DNA of 64,000 nt from Brevibacterium sp. S22 (lineage in GTDB: Bacteria > Actinomycetota > Actinomycetes > Actinomycetales > Brevibacteriaceae), in the NCBI RefSeq assembly GCF_004745485.1, contig NZ_RHFG01000012.1, positions 52,725 through 116,724 on the forward strand, in the 5' to 3' direction. Both the position numbers and the translations under genes were made by a program. Numbering within the stretch: position 1 is the first letter of the stretch; every line of letters begins with the position of its first letter. Positions 1 to 8,376 of this stretch are shown piece by piece. The notes under the pieces were generated by a model. It was not told where the DNA came from, did not search any database, and saw nothing but the letters and a program-made list of their open reading frames with translations.

Positions 1-741
1 GTGGTCAGGATCGATGTCGACGAAGGACAACGACTCTTCACCGCCAAGTTCAAGCAATACATGACCAAATGGGTCTACGACAGTGCTATGGCCAACACCA
101 GTTGGAGCCTCGTGTGCTGCCGCCACGCCAGACATCCCAGGGTCTGCTTGGTCGACAGCGACAATAGTCGTATTACTATCCAACGCTCGGGCGCGAGTAA
201 GTACCTGCCACTGTTCGACCTTCCCCTCTCCGGCTCCCCATGATGTCGGAACTACAACGACCTGCGCTCCGGACCTAGAGAGCTCGGCGAACAGCTTGGG
301 AAATCTGATGTCGTAGCAGATGGCCAAGCCGAAAGTTACACTGCCGATGTTGATCGTAAGGACGGAACTGCCGGGTTCCACAGCTTCAGATTCTCGATAG
401 CCGAAGGCATCATAGGTGTGAATCTTGGCATATGCCGCGCGAGTGCCGTCGGGAAGATACACCGCGGCGAGATTGCGGACTCGATGGCCAGCTTTCTCGA
501 ATTCTCCGATGACGATGCTGATTTCAGCCTCTTGCGCGAGAACTGACACGGTCTTCGTCCAGTATTCTCCGAAATCAGCACAAGCTTGGGTGAGAGGCGT
601 TCCGAAGGCAGTCATCGTTGCCTCGGGAAACACGATCATCGAGGCGTCACTGTCCGCGGCCTCGAGGACGTATCGTTTGACCTTGTCTAGGTTGGCATCA
701 ACCCGGCCATCAGTATTTATCTGCGCTAGTGCGATCTTCAT
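1..741 (-). CDS. Carbon-nitrogen hydrolase (nitrilase superfamily), 3' end outside window
   Basis: This gene reads leftwards from ATG at 741 and stays open for 247 codons to the window edge. The family hydrolyses amides, carbamoyl compounds or nitriles in the cytoplasm; the substrate cannot be read here. The catalytic triad is visible: Glu40 in FPEATM, Lys106 in YAKIHTYD and Cys142 in LAICYDIRFP. About 10-30 residues are probably missing. It diverges from the GntR gene with only 41 bp between them, which suggests control by that regulator. The neighbouring MHS permease and DUF2848 gene may belong to the same catabolic unit; that link is inference. Confidence 0.9.
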   Translation of the reverse strand, partial: MKIALAQINTDGRVDANLDKVKRYVLEAADSDASMIVFPEATMTAFGTPLTQACADFGEYWTKTVSVLAQEAEISIVIGEFEKAGHRVRNLAAVYLPDGTRAAYAKIHTYDAFGYRESEAVEPGSSVLTINIGSVTFGLAICYDIRFPKLFAELSRSGAQVVVVPTSWGAGEGKVEQWQVLTRARALDSNTTIVAVDQADPGMSGVAAAHEAPTGVGHSTVVDPFGHVLLELGGEESLSFVDIDPDH

Positions 742-782
742 GTTCACATCCCTTATAAATACACTTGGTATACATTTGATGC
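742..782. promoter_or_regulatory. Divergent promoter region with GntR-type half-site
   Basis: The 41-bp gap between the hydrolase and the GntR gene holds TTGGTATACATTTGAT. The GTATACA at 768-774 is identical to a half-site of the 19-bp palindrome at 2902-2920. An imperfect partner, AATACA, lies just to the left. This fits autoregulation by the adjacent GntR protein. Confidence 0.5.
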
Positions 783-1439
783 ATGCCTCCTCAGAAGTCG
801 ATGAACAGCCAGCAAAAGGCCTACGAGTACTTGCGGTCAGAGGTACTCGTTGATCCCGCGATCCAAGGGACCTTTCTGAACGAGCAGAACCTTGCTTCCG
901 AGATCGGGGTGTCGCGCACCCCTGTTCGAGAGGCCCTGCGAGTTCTCGCGACTGAGGGGTTGGTGGAGATGGTCCCGAACCGAGGAACCTTCGTTTCGAA
1001 AGTCAGCCGTCAGCAAGCTCGCGACGTGATGGAACTCAGAAAAATTCTTGAGTGCCACGCCGCGCGTGTCAGCATTGAACGCGAGCGAACTCCGGTTGAC
1101 ATAATGCTTGAAATCCTCAACAAACAACGTAGCTTCATCAACAGTTCGTCGGACTCTTCCTCAATCGATTTCATCGCGCTCGACAGGGACTTCCACTTTG
1201 AGCTCCTCAAAGCCACCGGCAACTCGGAGATCATTCGTACCTATGATCGACTGCAGACGCGGCAGCGCATCATCGGTGCTGAGGCTCTCAGTACTTCGAC
1301 TCGGCGAGAAGCAGTGTGCTTAGAGCACCAAGCCATCGTCGACTGCTTGGAGTCAGGCGATGTCGATCGAGCCGAGACTGCAGTGAGCGAGCATATCGAT
1401 GTGACCGAAGCACACCTGCTGATGGTGCTCTCGGAATAG
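783..1439 (+). CDS. GntR-family transcriptional regulator, FCD (FadR) subfamily
   Basis: This 218-residue DNA-binding regulator has an N-terminal winged helix with SRTPVREAL at 44-52, then an FCD ligand-binding domain. The four expected metal ligands are present: Asp134 and His138 (DRDFH), His182 and His204. FCD regulators usually sense small organic acids. The start could be ATG 783 or ATG 801; neither has a clear Shine-Dalgarno sequence. It sits between a divergent amidohydrolase gene and a convergent MHS permease. A GTATACA half-site lies just upstream, and a full palindrome lies in the permease/DUF2848 promoter region, so it probably controls all three transcripts. Confidence 0.93.
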   Translation: MPPQKSMNSQQKAYEYLRSEVLVDPAIQGTFLNEQNLASEIGVSRTPVREALRVLATEGLVEMVPNRGTFVSKVSRQQARDVMELRKILECHAARVSIERERTPVDIMLEILNKQRSFINSSSDSSSIDFIALDRDFHFELLKATGNSEIIRTYDRLQTRQRIIGAEALSTSTRREAVCLEHQAIVDCLESGDVDRAETAVSEHIDVTEAHLLMVLSE

Positions 1440-1482
1440 CCGAGGGGTCCGTACTTGCAACTCACACAGAGTCGAGACCAGC

Positions 1483-2859
1483 TCAGTTCGCATGTGTTTC
1501 ATTGTCTGAGCCTGTCGACTGCTGCAAATACTGTAGGTCTTCTGCGGGCACCGAGTTTCTTCCGAGAGCGAGTCCAACCAGAGTCAGAACGCAGGCGATC
1601 GTCACGTATGTCGCAACTGGTACGAAGTTCTGGTCTCGGCCAGCGAGGACAGTGAACATCAGTGGAGCGAGCGCCCCTCCGAGCACACCTGCAAATGTGT
1701 ATGCCAGAGAGGCTCCCGTGTAGCGCAACCTGGGGTGGAACTGCTCAATGACAAATGCTGCTTGTGGGCCGTACATCAATGAGTGACAGGTGCCTGCGAC
1801 AACCATTGACAGTGCCAGGACCCAGAACGGTGCAGAATGAATCGTTGGGAACAGCAGGAAGGCCCAGATCGCTGCGATGACTGCGCCAGTCGCATAGACC
1901 AGTCGTCGGTTGAACAGATCTGAGAGCCAGCCCGCCAAAGGAATAGTGATGATCTGCGACGCCGACCCGAAGAGCACTGCGCTGAGAACAGTGCTGTTTG
2001 ACAGCCCCTCGCGCTGCACGCTGTAGCTCAGTATGAACACGGTGTAGAGGGCATAGAAGACGTCGGGGCCGATCCTGGACAGGACGGCAGCTGTCAGTTG
2101 TCGGCGCTGTGTTGTGAAGACCTCGGTGATTGGCCGTTCCGCGCGGTCTCCCTTGTCTTGAAGTGACTGGAATATGGGAGTGTCCTCGAGCTTCAGACGA
2201 ATCCAGAGACCGAAACCGACAAGGGCAAGCGAAAGAAGGAAAGTGATGCGCCAGCCCCAGCTGTAAAACGCGTCCTCGCTGAGTGCCATGGTGAGACCGA
2301 CGAGCACTCCGTTGGCCATCAGATTGCCGGCTGGCGGTCCGATTTGAGCTGCTGATGCCCAGAATCCGCGCTTATTGGGATCGCCGAATTCGCTCGAGAG
2401 AAGTACAGCTCCACCCCATTCGCCACCGACGCCAACACCTTGTGCGAACCGCAGGATGACGAGCAAGACGGCGGCAGTAATGCCGATGCTGTGATAGGTC
2501 GGCAGAAGTCCGATGAGGAATGTGGAAATGCCGATCAGCAAGAGCGTCGCTACGAGAACCTTCTTGCGACCGATGATGTCGCCCAGCCTGCCGAAGACGA
2601 TTCCGCCTAGTGGCCGGGAAATGTATCCGACCGCATAAGTGGAGAACGCTGCGATGGTTGCAGCGTAAGGGTCACTTGCTGGAAAGAACAGCTGACCCAA
2701 GATGAGTGCAGATGACACCGAATAGACGGCGAAGTCGTACCATTCCAAAGTCGTACCGGACAGAGACGCTGCGAAGGCTTTGTAGAGATCCTTCTTGGCT
2801 GGCACGTAGGTTCCTGTCGGCGATGGTGTCGCCTCAGGTCCATTCTGTGGAGTGCTCAC
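1483..2859 (-). CDS. MFS transporter, metabolite:H+ symporter (MHS) family
   Basis: This 458-residue inner-membrane permease has the 12-helix major facilitator layout. MHS hallmarks are visible: LEWYDFAVY before helix 1, SRPLGGIVFGRLGD and GRKK in the loop between helices 2 and 3, and FAQGVGVGGEWGG around helices 4-5. Relatives carry shikimate, citrate, dicarboxylates or betaines; the substrate is not determinable here. The start is GTG 2859, preceded by AGGAGG. It diverges from the DUF2848 gene across a region holding a perfect 19-bp palindrome, and is convergent with the GntR gene. It is probably the uptake step of the GntR-controlled pathway. Confidence 0.92.
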   Translation of the reverse strand: MSTPQNGPEATPSPTGTYVPAKKDLYKAFAASLSGTTLEWYDFAVYSVSSALILGQLFFPASDPYAATIAAFSTYAVGYISRPLGGIVFGRLGDIIGRKKVLVATLLLIGISTFLIGLLPTYHSIGITAAVLLVILRFAQGVGVGGEWGGAVLLSSEFGDPNKRGFWASAAQIGPPAGNLMANGVLVGLTMALSEDAFYSWGWRITFLLSLALVGFGLWIRLKLEDTPIFQSLQDKGDRAERPITEVFTTQRRQLTAAVLSRIGPDVFYALYTVFILSYSVQREGLSNSTVLSAVLFGSASQIITIPLAGWLSDLFNRRLVYATGAVIAAIWAFLLFPTIHSAPFWVLALSMVVAGTCHSLMYGPQAAFVIEQFHPRLRYTGASLAYTFAGVLGGALAPLMFTVLAGRDQNFVPVATYVTIACVLTLVGLALGRNSVPAEDLQYLQQSTGSDNETHAN

Positions 2860-2901
2860 GATTACCTCCTTGTAGCGCTTAGGATGACTCTAAGCAGATC
2901 G

Positions 2902-2920
2902 TGTATACAATGAGTATACA
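2902..2920. promoter_or_regulatory. Perfect 7-5-7 palindrome, probable GntR operator
   Basis: TGTATAC-AATGA-GTATACA is a perfect inverted repeat between the MHS permease (start 2859) and the DUF2848 gene (start 2960). FadR-type GntR proteins typically bind short palindromes with a GTATAC-like core. The same GTATACA half-site is found next to the GntR gene at 768-774. Confidence 0.65.
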
Positions 2921-2959
2921 CATGAGATCAATCTGCAACGACGAAGAACGGATCAAACT

Positions 2960-3655
2960 ATGAACAGTGCTCAAGCATTGCCTGTGCTGCGCTTCCAGCT
3001 ACCCGATGGGACAACTGCGGAAGCTACCGTAAAGCGGCTGCTGAATGCTGGATACGCCGGCAAAGACCAGCACGAGGTACAGGCCCATATCGATGAGTTG
3101 GCAAAGCTAGGAGTTCCGGTGCCCGGAACGACCCCTACTCTGTATCCGGTGTCTCCTTATCTCGCGCAGCAGGCTGACCGGATCGATGTGCAGCATTCAG
3201 AGACTTCTGGTGAGGCGGAATGGGCGATTATCGTTGACAACGATGGTCAAGTCCTCATCACCTGCGCATGCGACCATACGGACCGGAAGCTTGAAGCTCA
3301 CGGAGTTGCATGGTCTAAGAATGCCTCTCCCGATGTTTTGGGTGACCGTGCGTGGCTCTACAGCGACATCGCAGAACGATTCGACGAAGTGATCCTGTCT
3401 TCTTGGGTCGGCGAAGAGCGAATGGTGATTCAAGAAGGGTCGGCGGCTTCATTGCTTGACCCGGAATATTGGTTGAACATCCTTGATGAACGAGGTGAAC
3501 TCGAACCTGGCACTGTTCTGCTGTCGGGAACGATTCCGATGAACGCTGAAGTCGATCAATTCTCAAGCCGTTGGGGCGTGTCGCTCGAAGACCCGGAATT
3601 TGGAAGGATCAGTTTGGAATACGACATTGTGAAAATGCCTGCTCCTGTCGAATAG
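2960..3655 (+). CDS. DUF2848 family protein
   Basis: This 231-residue cytoplasmic protein matches my memory of the DUF2848 family, whose function is unknown and whose fold is suggested to resemble fumarylacetoacetate hydrolases. Recognisable blocks are the N-terminal beta segment followed by the AGYAGKDQ stretch, HIDELAKLGVPVP, LYPVSPYL, the CDHTDRKLEAHGVAWSK core with invariant-looking Asp, His and Arg residues, and a C-terminal GTVLLSGTI strand. Length is normal for the family. It diverges from the MHS permease at a GntR-type palindrome, so its substrate is probably what that permease imports. Family assignment is from motif memory, not a search. Confidence 0.75.
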   Translation: MNSAQALPVLRFQLPDGTTAEATVKRLLNAGYAGKDQHEVQAHIDELAKLGVPVPGTTPTLYPVSPYLAQQADRIDVQHSETSGEAEWAIIVDNDGQVLITCACDHTDRKLEAHGVAWSKNASPDVLGDRAWLYSDIAERFDEVILSSWVGEERMVIQEGSAASLLDPEYWLNILDERGELEPGTVLLSGTIPMNAEVDQFSSRWGVSLEDPEFGRISLEYDIVKMPAPVE

Positions 3656-4073
3656 ACGCTAGGAACAGCGTGTGTTTAGTGGGTGCGGGTGAGAATGTGC
3701 GCAGTGCCCAGTTAGCCAGATTGATGGCACCAACATAGACGCCGCACATTGTTGCGGGCTCTGTCATTGATCATCGAGCGGGCCGACAATGCCTAATGCA
3801 AACTGACCGTTCCACTGGTTCGGAGCCGACCACGAAGTTTCGGTGCATATCCGGAAGTCGGGTGTGATCACTCTCATCGCATTGAGGTTGTTGTCTGGCC
3901 GCTAGCGTAGCGTAATCACCTACGAGCGAACCAGCTACATGGGTGCTGAAGTATCAGGTCGAAGGACAACTGGCCGATGGTGGCGGCGATGACTCTCCGC
4001 CACCATCAGTTCTTCTAAACGGAGTTGGGTCAGCGGTGGAGCAGAAGTCGACTGGTCAAAAGGCTGATGGAGT
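3656..4073. other. Gene-free interval
   Basis: This 418-bp stretch lies between the DUF2848 gene and the convergent permease remnant. No frame shows a plausible start with a ribosome site or a recognisable protein. Its only clear element is the hairpin at 3976-4007. Confidence 0.6.
3976..4007. terminator. Hairpin between convergent genes
   Basis: A perfect 11-bp stem (GATGGTGGCGG / CCGCCACCATC) encloses a 10-nt loop and is followed on the + strand by AGTTCTTCT. It is a plausible terminator for the DUF2848 transcript, and for the permease gene reading from the right. Confidence 0.55.
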
Positions 4074-5075
4074 TCACCACCAACCGAAGAGCGCCCAAAC
4101 GATGAGTGGACCAACGACGACTGATATCAGACCATAGGCGAGCAGCTGTTTAAAGAGCCGTGGTCTCACTTCTTCTTGCGCCGATCCGAGAATGAGGCCA
4201 CCGGTGATTCCTAAAGGATTGATATCGACGACAACAGAGGACAACGCGATAGCGAGAATTGCGCCGATCGGTGAGATTCCGGCTTCGACGACGCTCGGGA
4301 TGAGCGGCATCGCAGTCACGAAGACGGCGATCGAACTTGCAGCGAACGAGGTGACTCCCGCGATGTAGCACAGGAGAAGCAACGTGATCATCGGCGAACC
4401 TTCGACGGTAAGCAACTGACTGATCCGCTCGAAGGCACCGAGGTCTTGCATCACGCCTATATATGTCAGCAATCCTCCAATCAGGAGGATAACTTCCCAG
4501 GGTATTTTCGCTACGGCTTCCGATGGCTCCATCCGCAATACTAGTAGTTGCAGGCAGGACACGGTGGCTCCCAGCAAACCGATGTTCGCATCGAAGCCCA
4601 CAGCGAAAACGAGTACGAGAGCGATTCCACCGAGGGTGACGACGAGATCTCTCGTGCGAGGGGTCGTTCTTACAGCGGTGGCCACTCCGTACCCGGTGGA
4701 CTCAGGTGAAACGACCGGCTGGTCGATTCGGCCCTTGGGGAGCAGTCCGCGTGCGCGTGAGAACGCCAACGCTCCCAAGCATACGAGTACACCCGCAAGG
4801 ATCGACCCTGCCAGGAGAGTGATCGGCATATTGGACGGGACTGTCAGATGCGATGCTACAGATTGCTGTTTAGCAGCGATGCCGAATACGGCCAGCGGAG
4901 ACAACAGTCCGCTGAGGATTCCCATGATTCCGAGGACAGCCATCATTAGTGGTGGCAGCGCGTAGCGGGCGGACAGACCTAAGGCGATTGGAGCTACGAT
5001 GGCGGTGGCTGCTGCAGGCAACGTGCCGAAGGCAGTGAGGAGAGCGCCGGCGAAGAACGGCACTAGCGCCACTAA
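4074..5075 (-). pseudogene. MatC-like dicarboxylate permease, 3' part (split by IS)
   Basis: This is the downstream part of a SLC13/MatC-like anion permease. Its open frame runs into IS sequence. Removing the element and one copy of the 4-bp target duplication joins it exactly in frame to the part at 6765-7041 and restores a protein of 424 residues, a normal length for the family. The remnant keeps about nine hydrophobic segments, including the IPWEVILLIGGLLTYIG and SSIAVFVTAMPLIPSV stretches. MatC-type carriers import malonate or related dicarboxylates. The intact gene would have followed the CoA-transferase gene by 13 bp. Expression from a promoter inside the IS is possible but would give a truncated protein. 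Confidence 0.88.
5072..5075. repeat. IS target-site duplication, left copy (CTAA)
   Basis: CTAA borders the left end of the element and recurs at 6765-6768 next to its right end. Four bases is the duplication size expected for the IS1380 family. One copy completes the permease reading frame. Confidence 0.85.
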
Positions 5076-5126
5076 CCTCGAGATTTCATGATTAGGATCG
5101 ACCGGATGGTGGACTGACAGAAGAAA

Positions 5127-5190
5127 AGTGCTCCTGACCAGGGATAATGGTGTTTGCGAAGACATCAATATTCTCTGGAAAAGGAGCACT
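5127..5190 (+). promoter_or_regulatory. Leader hairpin masking the transposase ribosome site
   Basis: AGTGCTCCT at 5127-5135 pairs perfectly with AGGAGCACT at 5182-5190, and that second arm contains the ribosome site AAGGAG. Just inside it, CCAGGGA pairs with TCTCTGG through one G-U pair. RNA read in from outside would carry both arms and hide the ribosome site. This is a known way for insertion sequences to keep outside transcription from driving transposase. Confidence 0.55.
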
Positions 5191-5196
5191 CTCAGA

Positions 5197-6594
5197 GTGA
5201 AGCCTACCCGCACCTACCCTCGCTTGCACATCGATGCCGCGCCCAGCAACGCCCTCGGGCAAGCCGGAGGCATGCTGCTCACCGAAACCGTGCACACCAG
5301 CGGGCTCGGCCATCACCTGAAGCAGGCTCTGGCGGCATGGAAGAGGCCCTTCTCCATTCACGACCCAGCCAAGATCCTCACCGATATCGCGATCACCCTC
5401 GCTCTCGGCGGCGACGCTCTTTCCGATAGCTCCGTCCTCCGCGACGAACCCGACCTCTACGGTCCAGTGGCATCGAACCCGACGATCACCCGCCTCATCC
5501 GCACCCTCGCCGACGACGCCGACCAAACCTTGGCCGCCATCAACACCGCTCGGGCAGCCGCCCGCGCCCACGTGTGGGAACTCGCCGGAGCTCACGCACC
5601 CAACCACGACACAGATGCTCGAACTCCGCTGATCGTCGATATCGATGCCACCCTCGTCACCTCCCACAGTGAAAAAGAGCACGCGTCACCGACCTACAAG
5701 AAGGGGTTCGGGTTCCACCCCCTGCTGGCGTTCATCGACCACGGAAGGCCAGGCTGCGGCGAACCTGCCGCCGGACTGCTGCGTCCCGGCAATGCCGGAT
5801 CGAACACCGCCACCGACCACATCGGACTGGTCAAAGACGTTCTCGCTGGCCTGCCCGGCGGGAAGACTCGTCCGGGTAAGAATGTGCTCATCCGCACCGA
5901 CACCGCTGGCGGCACCCATGACTTCCTGAACTTCCTCACCCGGAGGCGCCTGTCCTATTCGGTCGGGTTCATGCTGCCGACGACGATGCCTATTCTCTAC
6001 CGCAAACTCACGAAGCTGAAAGCGTGGGAACCCGCCTACGACACCAGCGGCGACCCCCGCGACGGGGCCGACGTCGCCGAACTCACCGGAGTCCTCGACC
6101 CGGGCGACTGGCCGGCAGGGATGCGAGTCATCGTCCGTCGTGAACGCCCACATCCAGGCGCTCAACTGCGTTTTGATGATGTCGACGGATACCGTCTGAC
6201 GGCATTCGCGACGAACACAGTCGGCGGACAGCTGGCTGACCTGGAAGTTCGCCACCGGTCGCGGGCCAGGTGCGAGGATCGGATCCGGATCGCCAAAGAC
6301 ACCGGGTTGGCCAACTTCCCACTCAAGGGGTTCGACCAAAACCGAATCTGGTTGGCCATCATCGCTCTTGCCGGGGATCTCCAGGCCTGGAGTGGGCTAT
6401 TGGCCTTCGCCGATGATGAGATTCGACGGTGGGAGCCGAAGCGACTGCGCATGCACATCTACACGATCCCGGCCACGATCGCCAGAACGGCTCGCCGGGT
6501 GGTGGTGCACATGAAGAACACTGCCCGCTTTGCTCAAGACATCGTCGCCGGCCTCAACCGACTGCGCGCTCTACCAGGACCCGAACCCGGATGA
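5197..6594 (+). CDS. IS1380-family transposase
   Basis: This 465-residue DDE-type transposase cuts and pastes the surrounding element. Conserved blocks are visible: the acidic PLIVDIDATLV stretch with the first catalytic Asp, VLIRTDTAGG with the second Asp, and CEDRIRIAKDTGLANFP with the catalytic Glu. The start is taken as GTG 5197, because AAGGAG lies 10 nt upstream and homology begins right after it. The frame is open further upstream but lacks conserved sequence there. The frame is intact, so the element may still be active. Confidence 0.92.
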   Translation: MKPTRTYPRLHIDAAPSNALGQAGGMLLTETVHTSGLGHHLKQALAAWKRPFSIHDPAKILTDIAITLALGGDALSDSSVLRDEPDLYGPVASNPTITRLIRTLADDADQTLAAINTARAAARAHVWELAGAHAPNHDTDARTPLIVDIDATLVTSHSEKEHASPTYKKGFGFHPLLAFIDHGRPGCGEPAAGLLRPGNAGSNTATDHIGLVKDVLAGLPGGKTRPGKNVLIRTDTAGGTHDFLNFLTRRRLSYSVGFMLPTTMPILYRKLTKLKAWEPAYDTSGDPRDGADVAELTGVLDPGDWPAGMRVIVRRERPHPGAQLRFDDVDGYRLTAFATNTVGGQLADLEVRHRSRARCEDRIRIAKDTGLANFPLKGFDQNRIWLAIIALAGDLQAWSGLLAFADDEIRRWEPKRLRMHIYTIPATIARTARRVVVHMKNTARFAQDIVAGLNRLRALPGPEPG

Positions 6595-6764
6595 CGAGAA
6601 CGTGTCCGTGTTCGTTCGAGTCGAGGAAACCAATTGGGGTCGGAGTCCCCGCCGAACCGTGGCGACACACGGTGGTCGCGTCATACCCGAGTGACAAAAT
6701 CAGAAACGAATGCGCTCCGCAGCGCGAGAATCACGGGCACGAGCCACACCGTGAAAAATCGAGG

Positions 6765-7041
6765 CTAACGTCGCATTGCTGCGAACCAGACGCAGAATGC
6801 CGTCAAGCATCCAATCGAGTGTTCCATTGAGGTGGGCAACTCCAAAGAGTGCAGTCACCCCGACGATCATGATGAAGAAGTCACCTGGAAAAGCCTCGAT
6901 GACCTTCTCCACGTCGATGCCGGCCAATACACTGACACCGAACGCCGCGGCGAATGCGCCCAACCCCAAATTGAACCCTTTGAGGGCGGTACCAGCAAAC
7001 AGCAGAATGAGGACAAGAATTGAGATGTCTGCGAGAGTCAT
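6765..7041 (-). pseudogene. MatC-like dicarboxylate permease, 5' part (split by IS)
   Basis: This is the start of the interrupted permease: ATG 7041 preceded by GGGGAG, then about 92 codons with two to three membrane segments (LADISILVLILLFAGTALKG and the GDFFIMIVGVTALFGVAHL region) typical of the MatC N-terminal domain. The frame then runs into the right end of the IS1380 element. It begins 13 bp after the CoA-transferase stop codon, so the two were one operon. The duplicated CTAA is at 6765-6768. Confidence 0.88.
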
Positions 7042-7054
7042 CGTCAGGCTCCCC

Positions 7055-8239
7055 TCAGATTACGTTTCGTGAACGGAGATCGGCGATATCGTCAGTGTCG
7101 AGACCGCCAAGCTCTTCGAAAACCGCATCGGTGTTCTCTCCCAGCATTGGGGGAGGCCCGCCGAGAGTGCTCGAAAATCCAGAGAACCGACCTGCCGGTG
7201 CCTGCACCAAGCGCGTACCGCCAACTCCATCGTCGACTTCGACGATCGAACCACGCGCTCTGATATGTGGATCGTTGCACACTTGCTCAGCAGAATTGAT
7301 CGGACCTGCGGCTACCCGCGCCTTCGAAAGCTTCTCCAGGAGCTCCTCGCTGTCGTGAGCCCGAACGAAGTCTGCTACTCGGGCTTCGACTTCGTCACGA
7401 TGTTCGAGCCGGCTCGACAGCGAGCCGTAGTCTTTCAGCTCCGGTTCTTCCATAACATCCACTAGTCGTTCCCACATGCGTTCTGTGGAGGCCGGAAGTG
7501 CTATCCACTCGGAATCCCGTGTCTGATACATACTATTGGGACTGATGTGCGGATTCTTGTTCCCCTGCCTCTCTACGCTGGCACCGGTCACCCCATAGTC
7601 GGTGACGAAGTCTTCCATCATTCTTAGAAGTGGTTCATATAATGGAATGTCTGCGAGTTGAGGTTCGCCGGTGAGATCCCGTTGACGCAACGCGAGGAGT
7701 GCGGCGAACGCCGCATATATCCCAGTCACTCCATCCGCTACTGGGTAGCCTGCAAACATCGGTGGTCCATCTGAGTCTCCCGTGCGGTAGGTGAGTCCAG
7801 CATATCCCTCCGCTACGCGTGCGAATCCGGGCCTATGGGCGTAGGGGCCGGAGCGGCCGAATGCGCTGATATGAACCATGACGAGGTCGCTCTTGTGCTT
7901 CACCAGATCTTCAAAGTCGATGCGAAATCTCTTGAGCGTGGCAGGACGAAAGTTCGTCACGACAACATCAGCTTTTTCTGCCAACCGTCCGACCAGGTTA
8001 GGCGCTTCGTCGTGACGAAGATCGAGCGTGACGCTCTTCTTGTTGCGGCCATGCATCGCCCAGGCTGCCGACAGATCGCGGATCAGGGGCGGGTAATGCC
8101 GCGCAGGATCTCCGTAGCCAGGCTGCTCGATCTTGATGACATCTGCACCGAAGTCTCCCAGCAGTGACGCTGTGAGCGGGCCTGCAATGATTGTCGATAG
8201 GTCGAGAACACGCACGCTCGACAGTGGCTGATCTGGCAT
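7055..8239 (-). CDS. Class III CoA-transferase (CaiB/BaiF family)
   Basis: This 394-residue cytoplasmic enzyme moves CoA between carboxylic acids. Family features are the N-terminal VRVLDLSTIIAGPLTASLLGDFGADVIKIEQP Rossmann-like block (given only as a landmark by its first residues, VRVLDLS), NKKSVTLDLR, VVTNFRP, and ADIPLYE, whose Asp is the likely acyl-anhydride nucleophile. The start is ATG 8239, preceded by GGAAGG; an open frame extends upstream without homology. It led an operon with the MatC-like permease that is now IS-disrupted, so the acid is probably an imported dicarboxylate. A LysR gene diverges from it and is the likely regulator. Confidence 0.9.
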   Translation of the reverse strand: MPDQPLSSVRVLDLSTIIAGPLTASLLGDFGADVIKIEQPGYGDPARHYPPLIRDLSAAWAMHGRNKKSVTLDLRHDEAPNLVGRLAEKADVVVTNFRPATLKRFRIDFEDLVKHKSDLVMVHISAFGRSGPYAHRPGFARVAEGYAGLTYRTGDSDGPPMFAGYPVADGVTGIYAAFAALLALRQRDLTGEPQLADIPLYEPLLRMMEDFVTDYGVTGASVERQGNKNPHISPNSMYQTRDSEWIALPASTERMWERLVDVMEEPELKDYGSLSSRLEHRDEVEARVADFVRAHDSEELLEKLSKARVAAGPINSAEQVCNDPHIRARGSIVEVDDGVGGTRLVQAPAGRFSGFSSTLGGPPPMLGENTDAVFEELGGLDTDDIADLRSRNVI

Positions 8240-8363
8240 AAGTGTTTTCCTTCCACACCGTTGTGAGGTCATTTCAGCGAACATTCGCCACATCACAGTT
8301 TCGACTCTGTGGACCCAGCCGGGAAGAAGTGCACACTTCGAGGGGGAGATAGGTAAAACCTTT

Positions 8364-8376
8364 ATAGTTGGTCTAT
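8364..8376. promoter_or_regulatory. Palindrome over the LysR start codon
   Basis: ATAG-TTGGT-CTAT is an inverted repeat whose right half contains the first bases of the ATG at 8375. It lies in the 135-bp gap between the CoA-transferase and LysR genes. It has the size and AT-rich halves of a LysR autoregulatory site. Confidence 0.45.

Larger units (their letters stand above)
5076..6764 (+). mobile_element. IS1380-family insertion sequence (1,689 bp)
   Basis: The element is complete. Its ends are imperfect 15-bp inverted repeats (CCTCGAGATTTCATG at 5076-5090, and CCTCGATTTTTCACG read inward from 6764), with 12 of 15 positions matching. It carries one transposase gene and is flanked by CTAA duplications. 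Length and layout fit IS1380. It sits inside the permease gene, antisense to it. Because the join is exact and the duplication undecayed, insertion is probably recent. Confidence 0.92.

Noticed and set aside
3943..4137. Short + strand frame before the permease remnant
   Set aside because: It runs through the terminator hairpin and has no ribosome site or homology.
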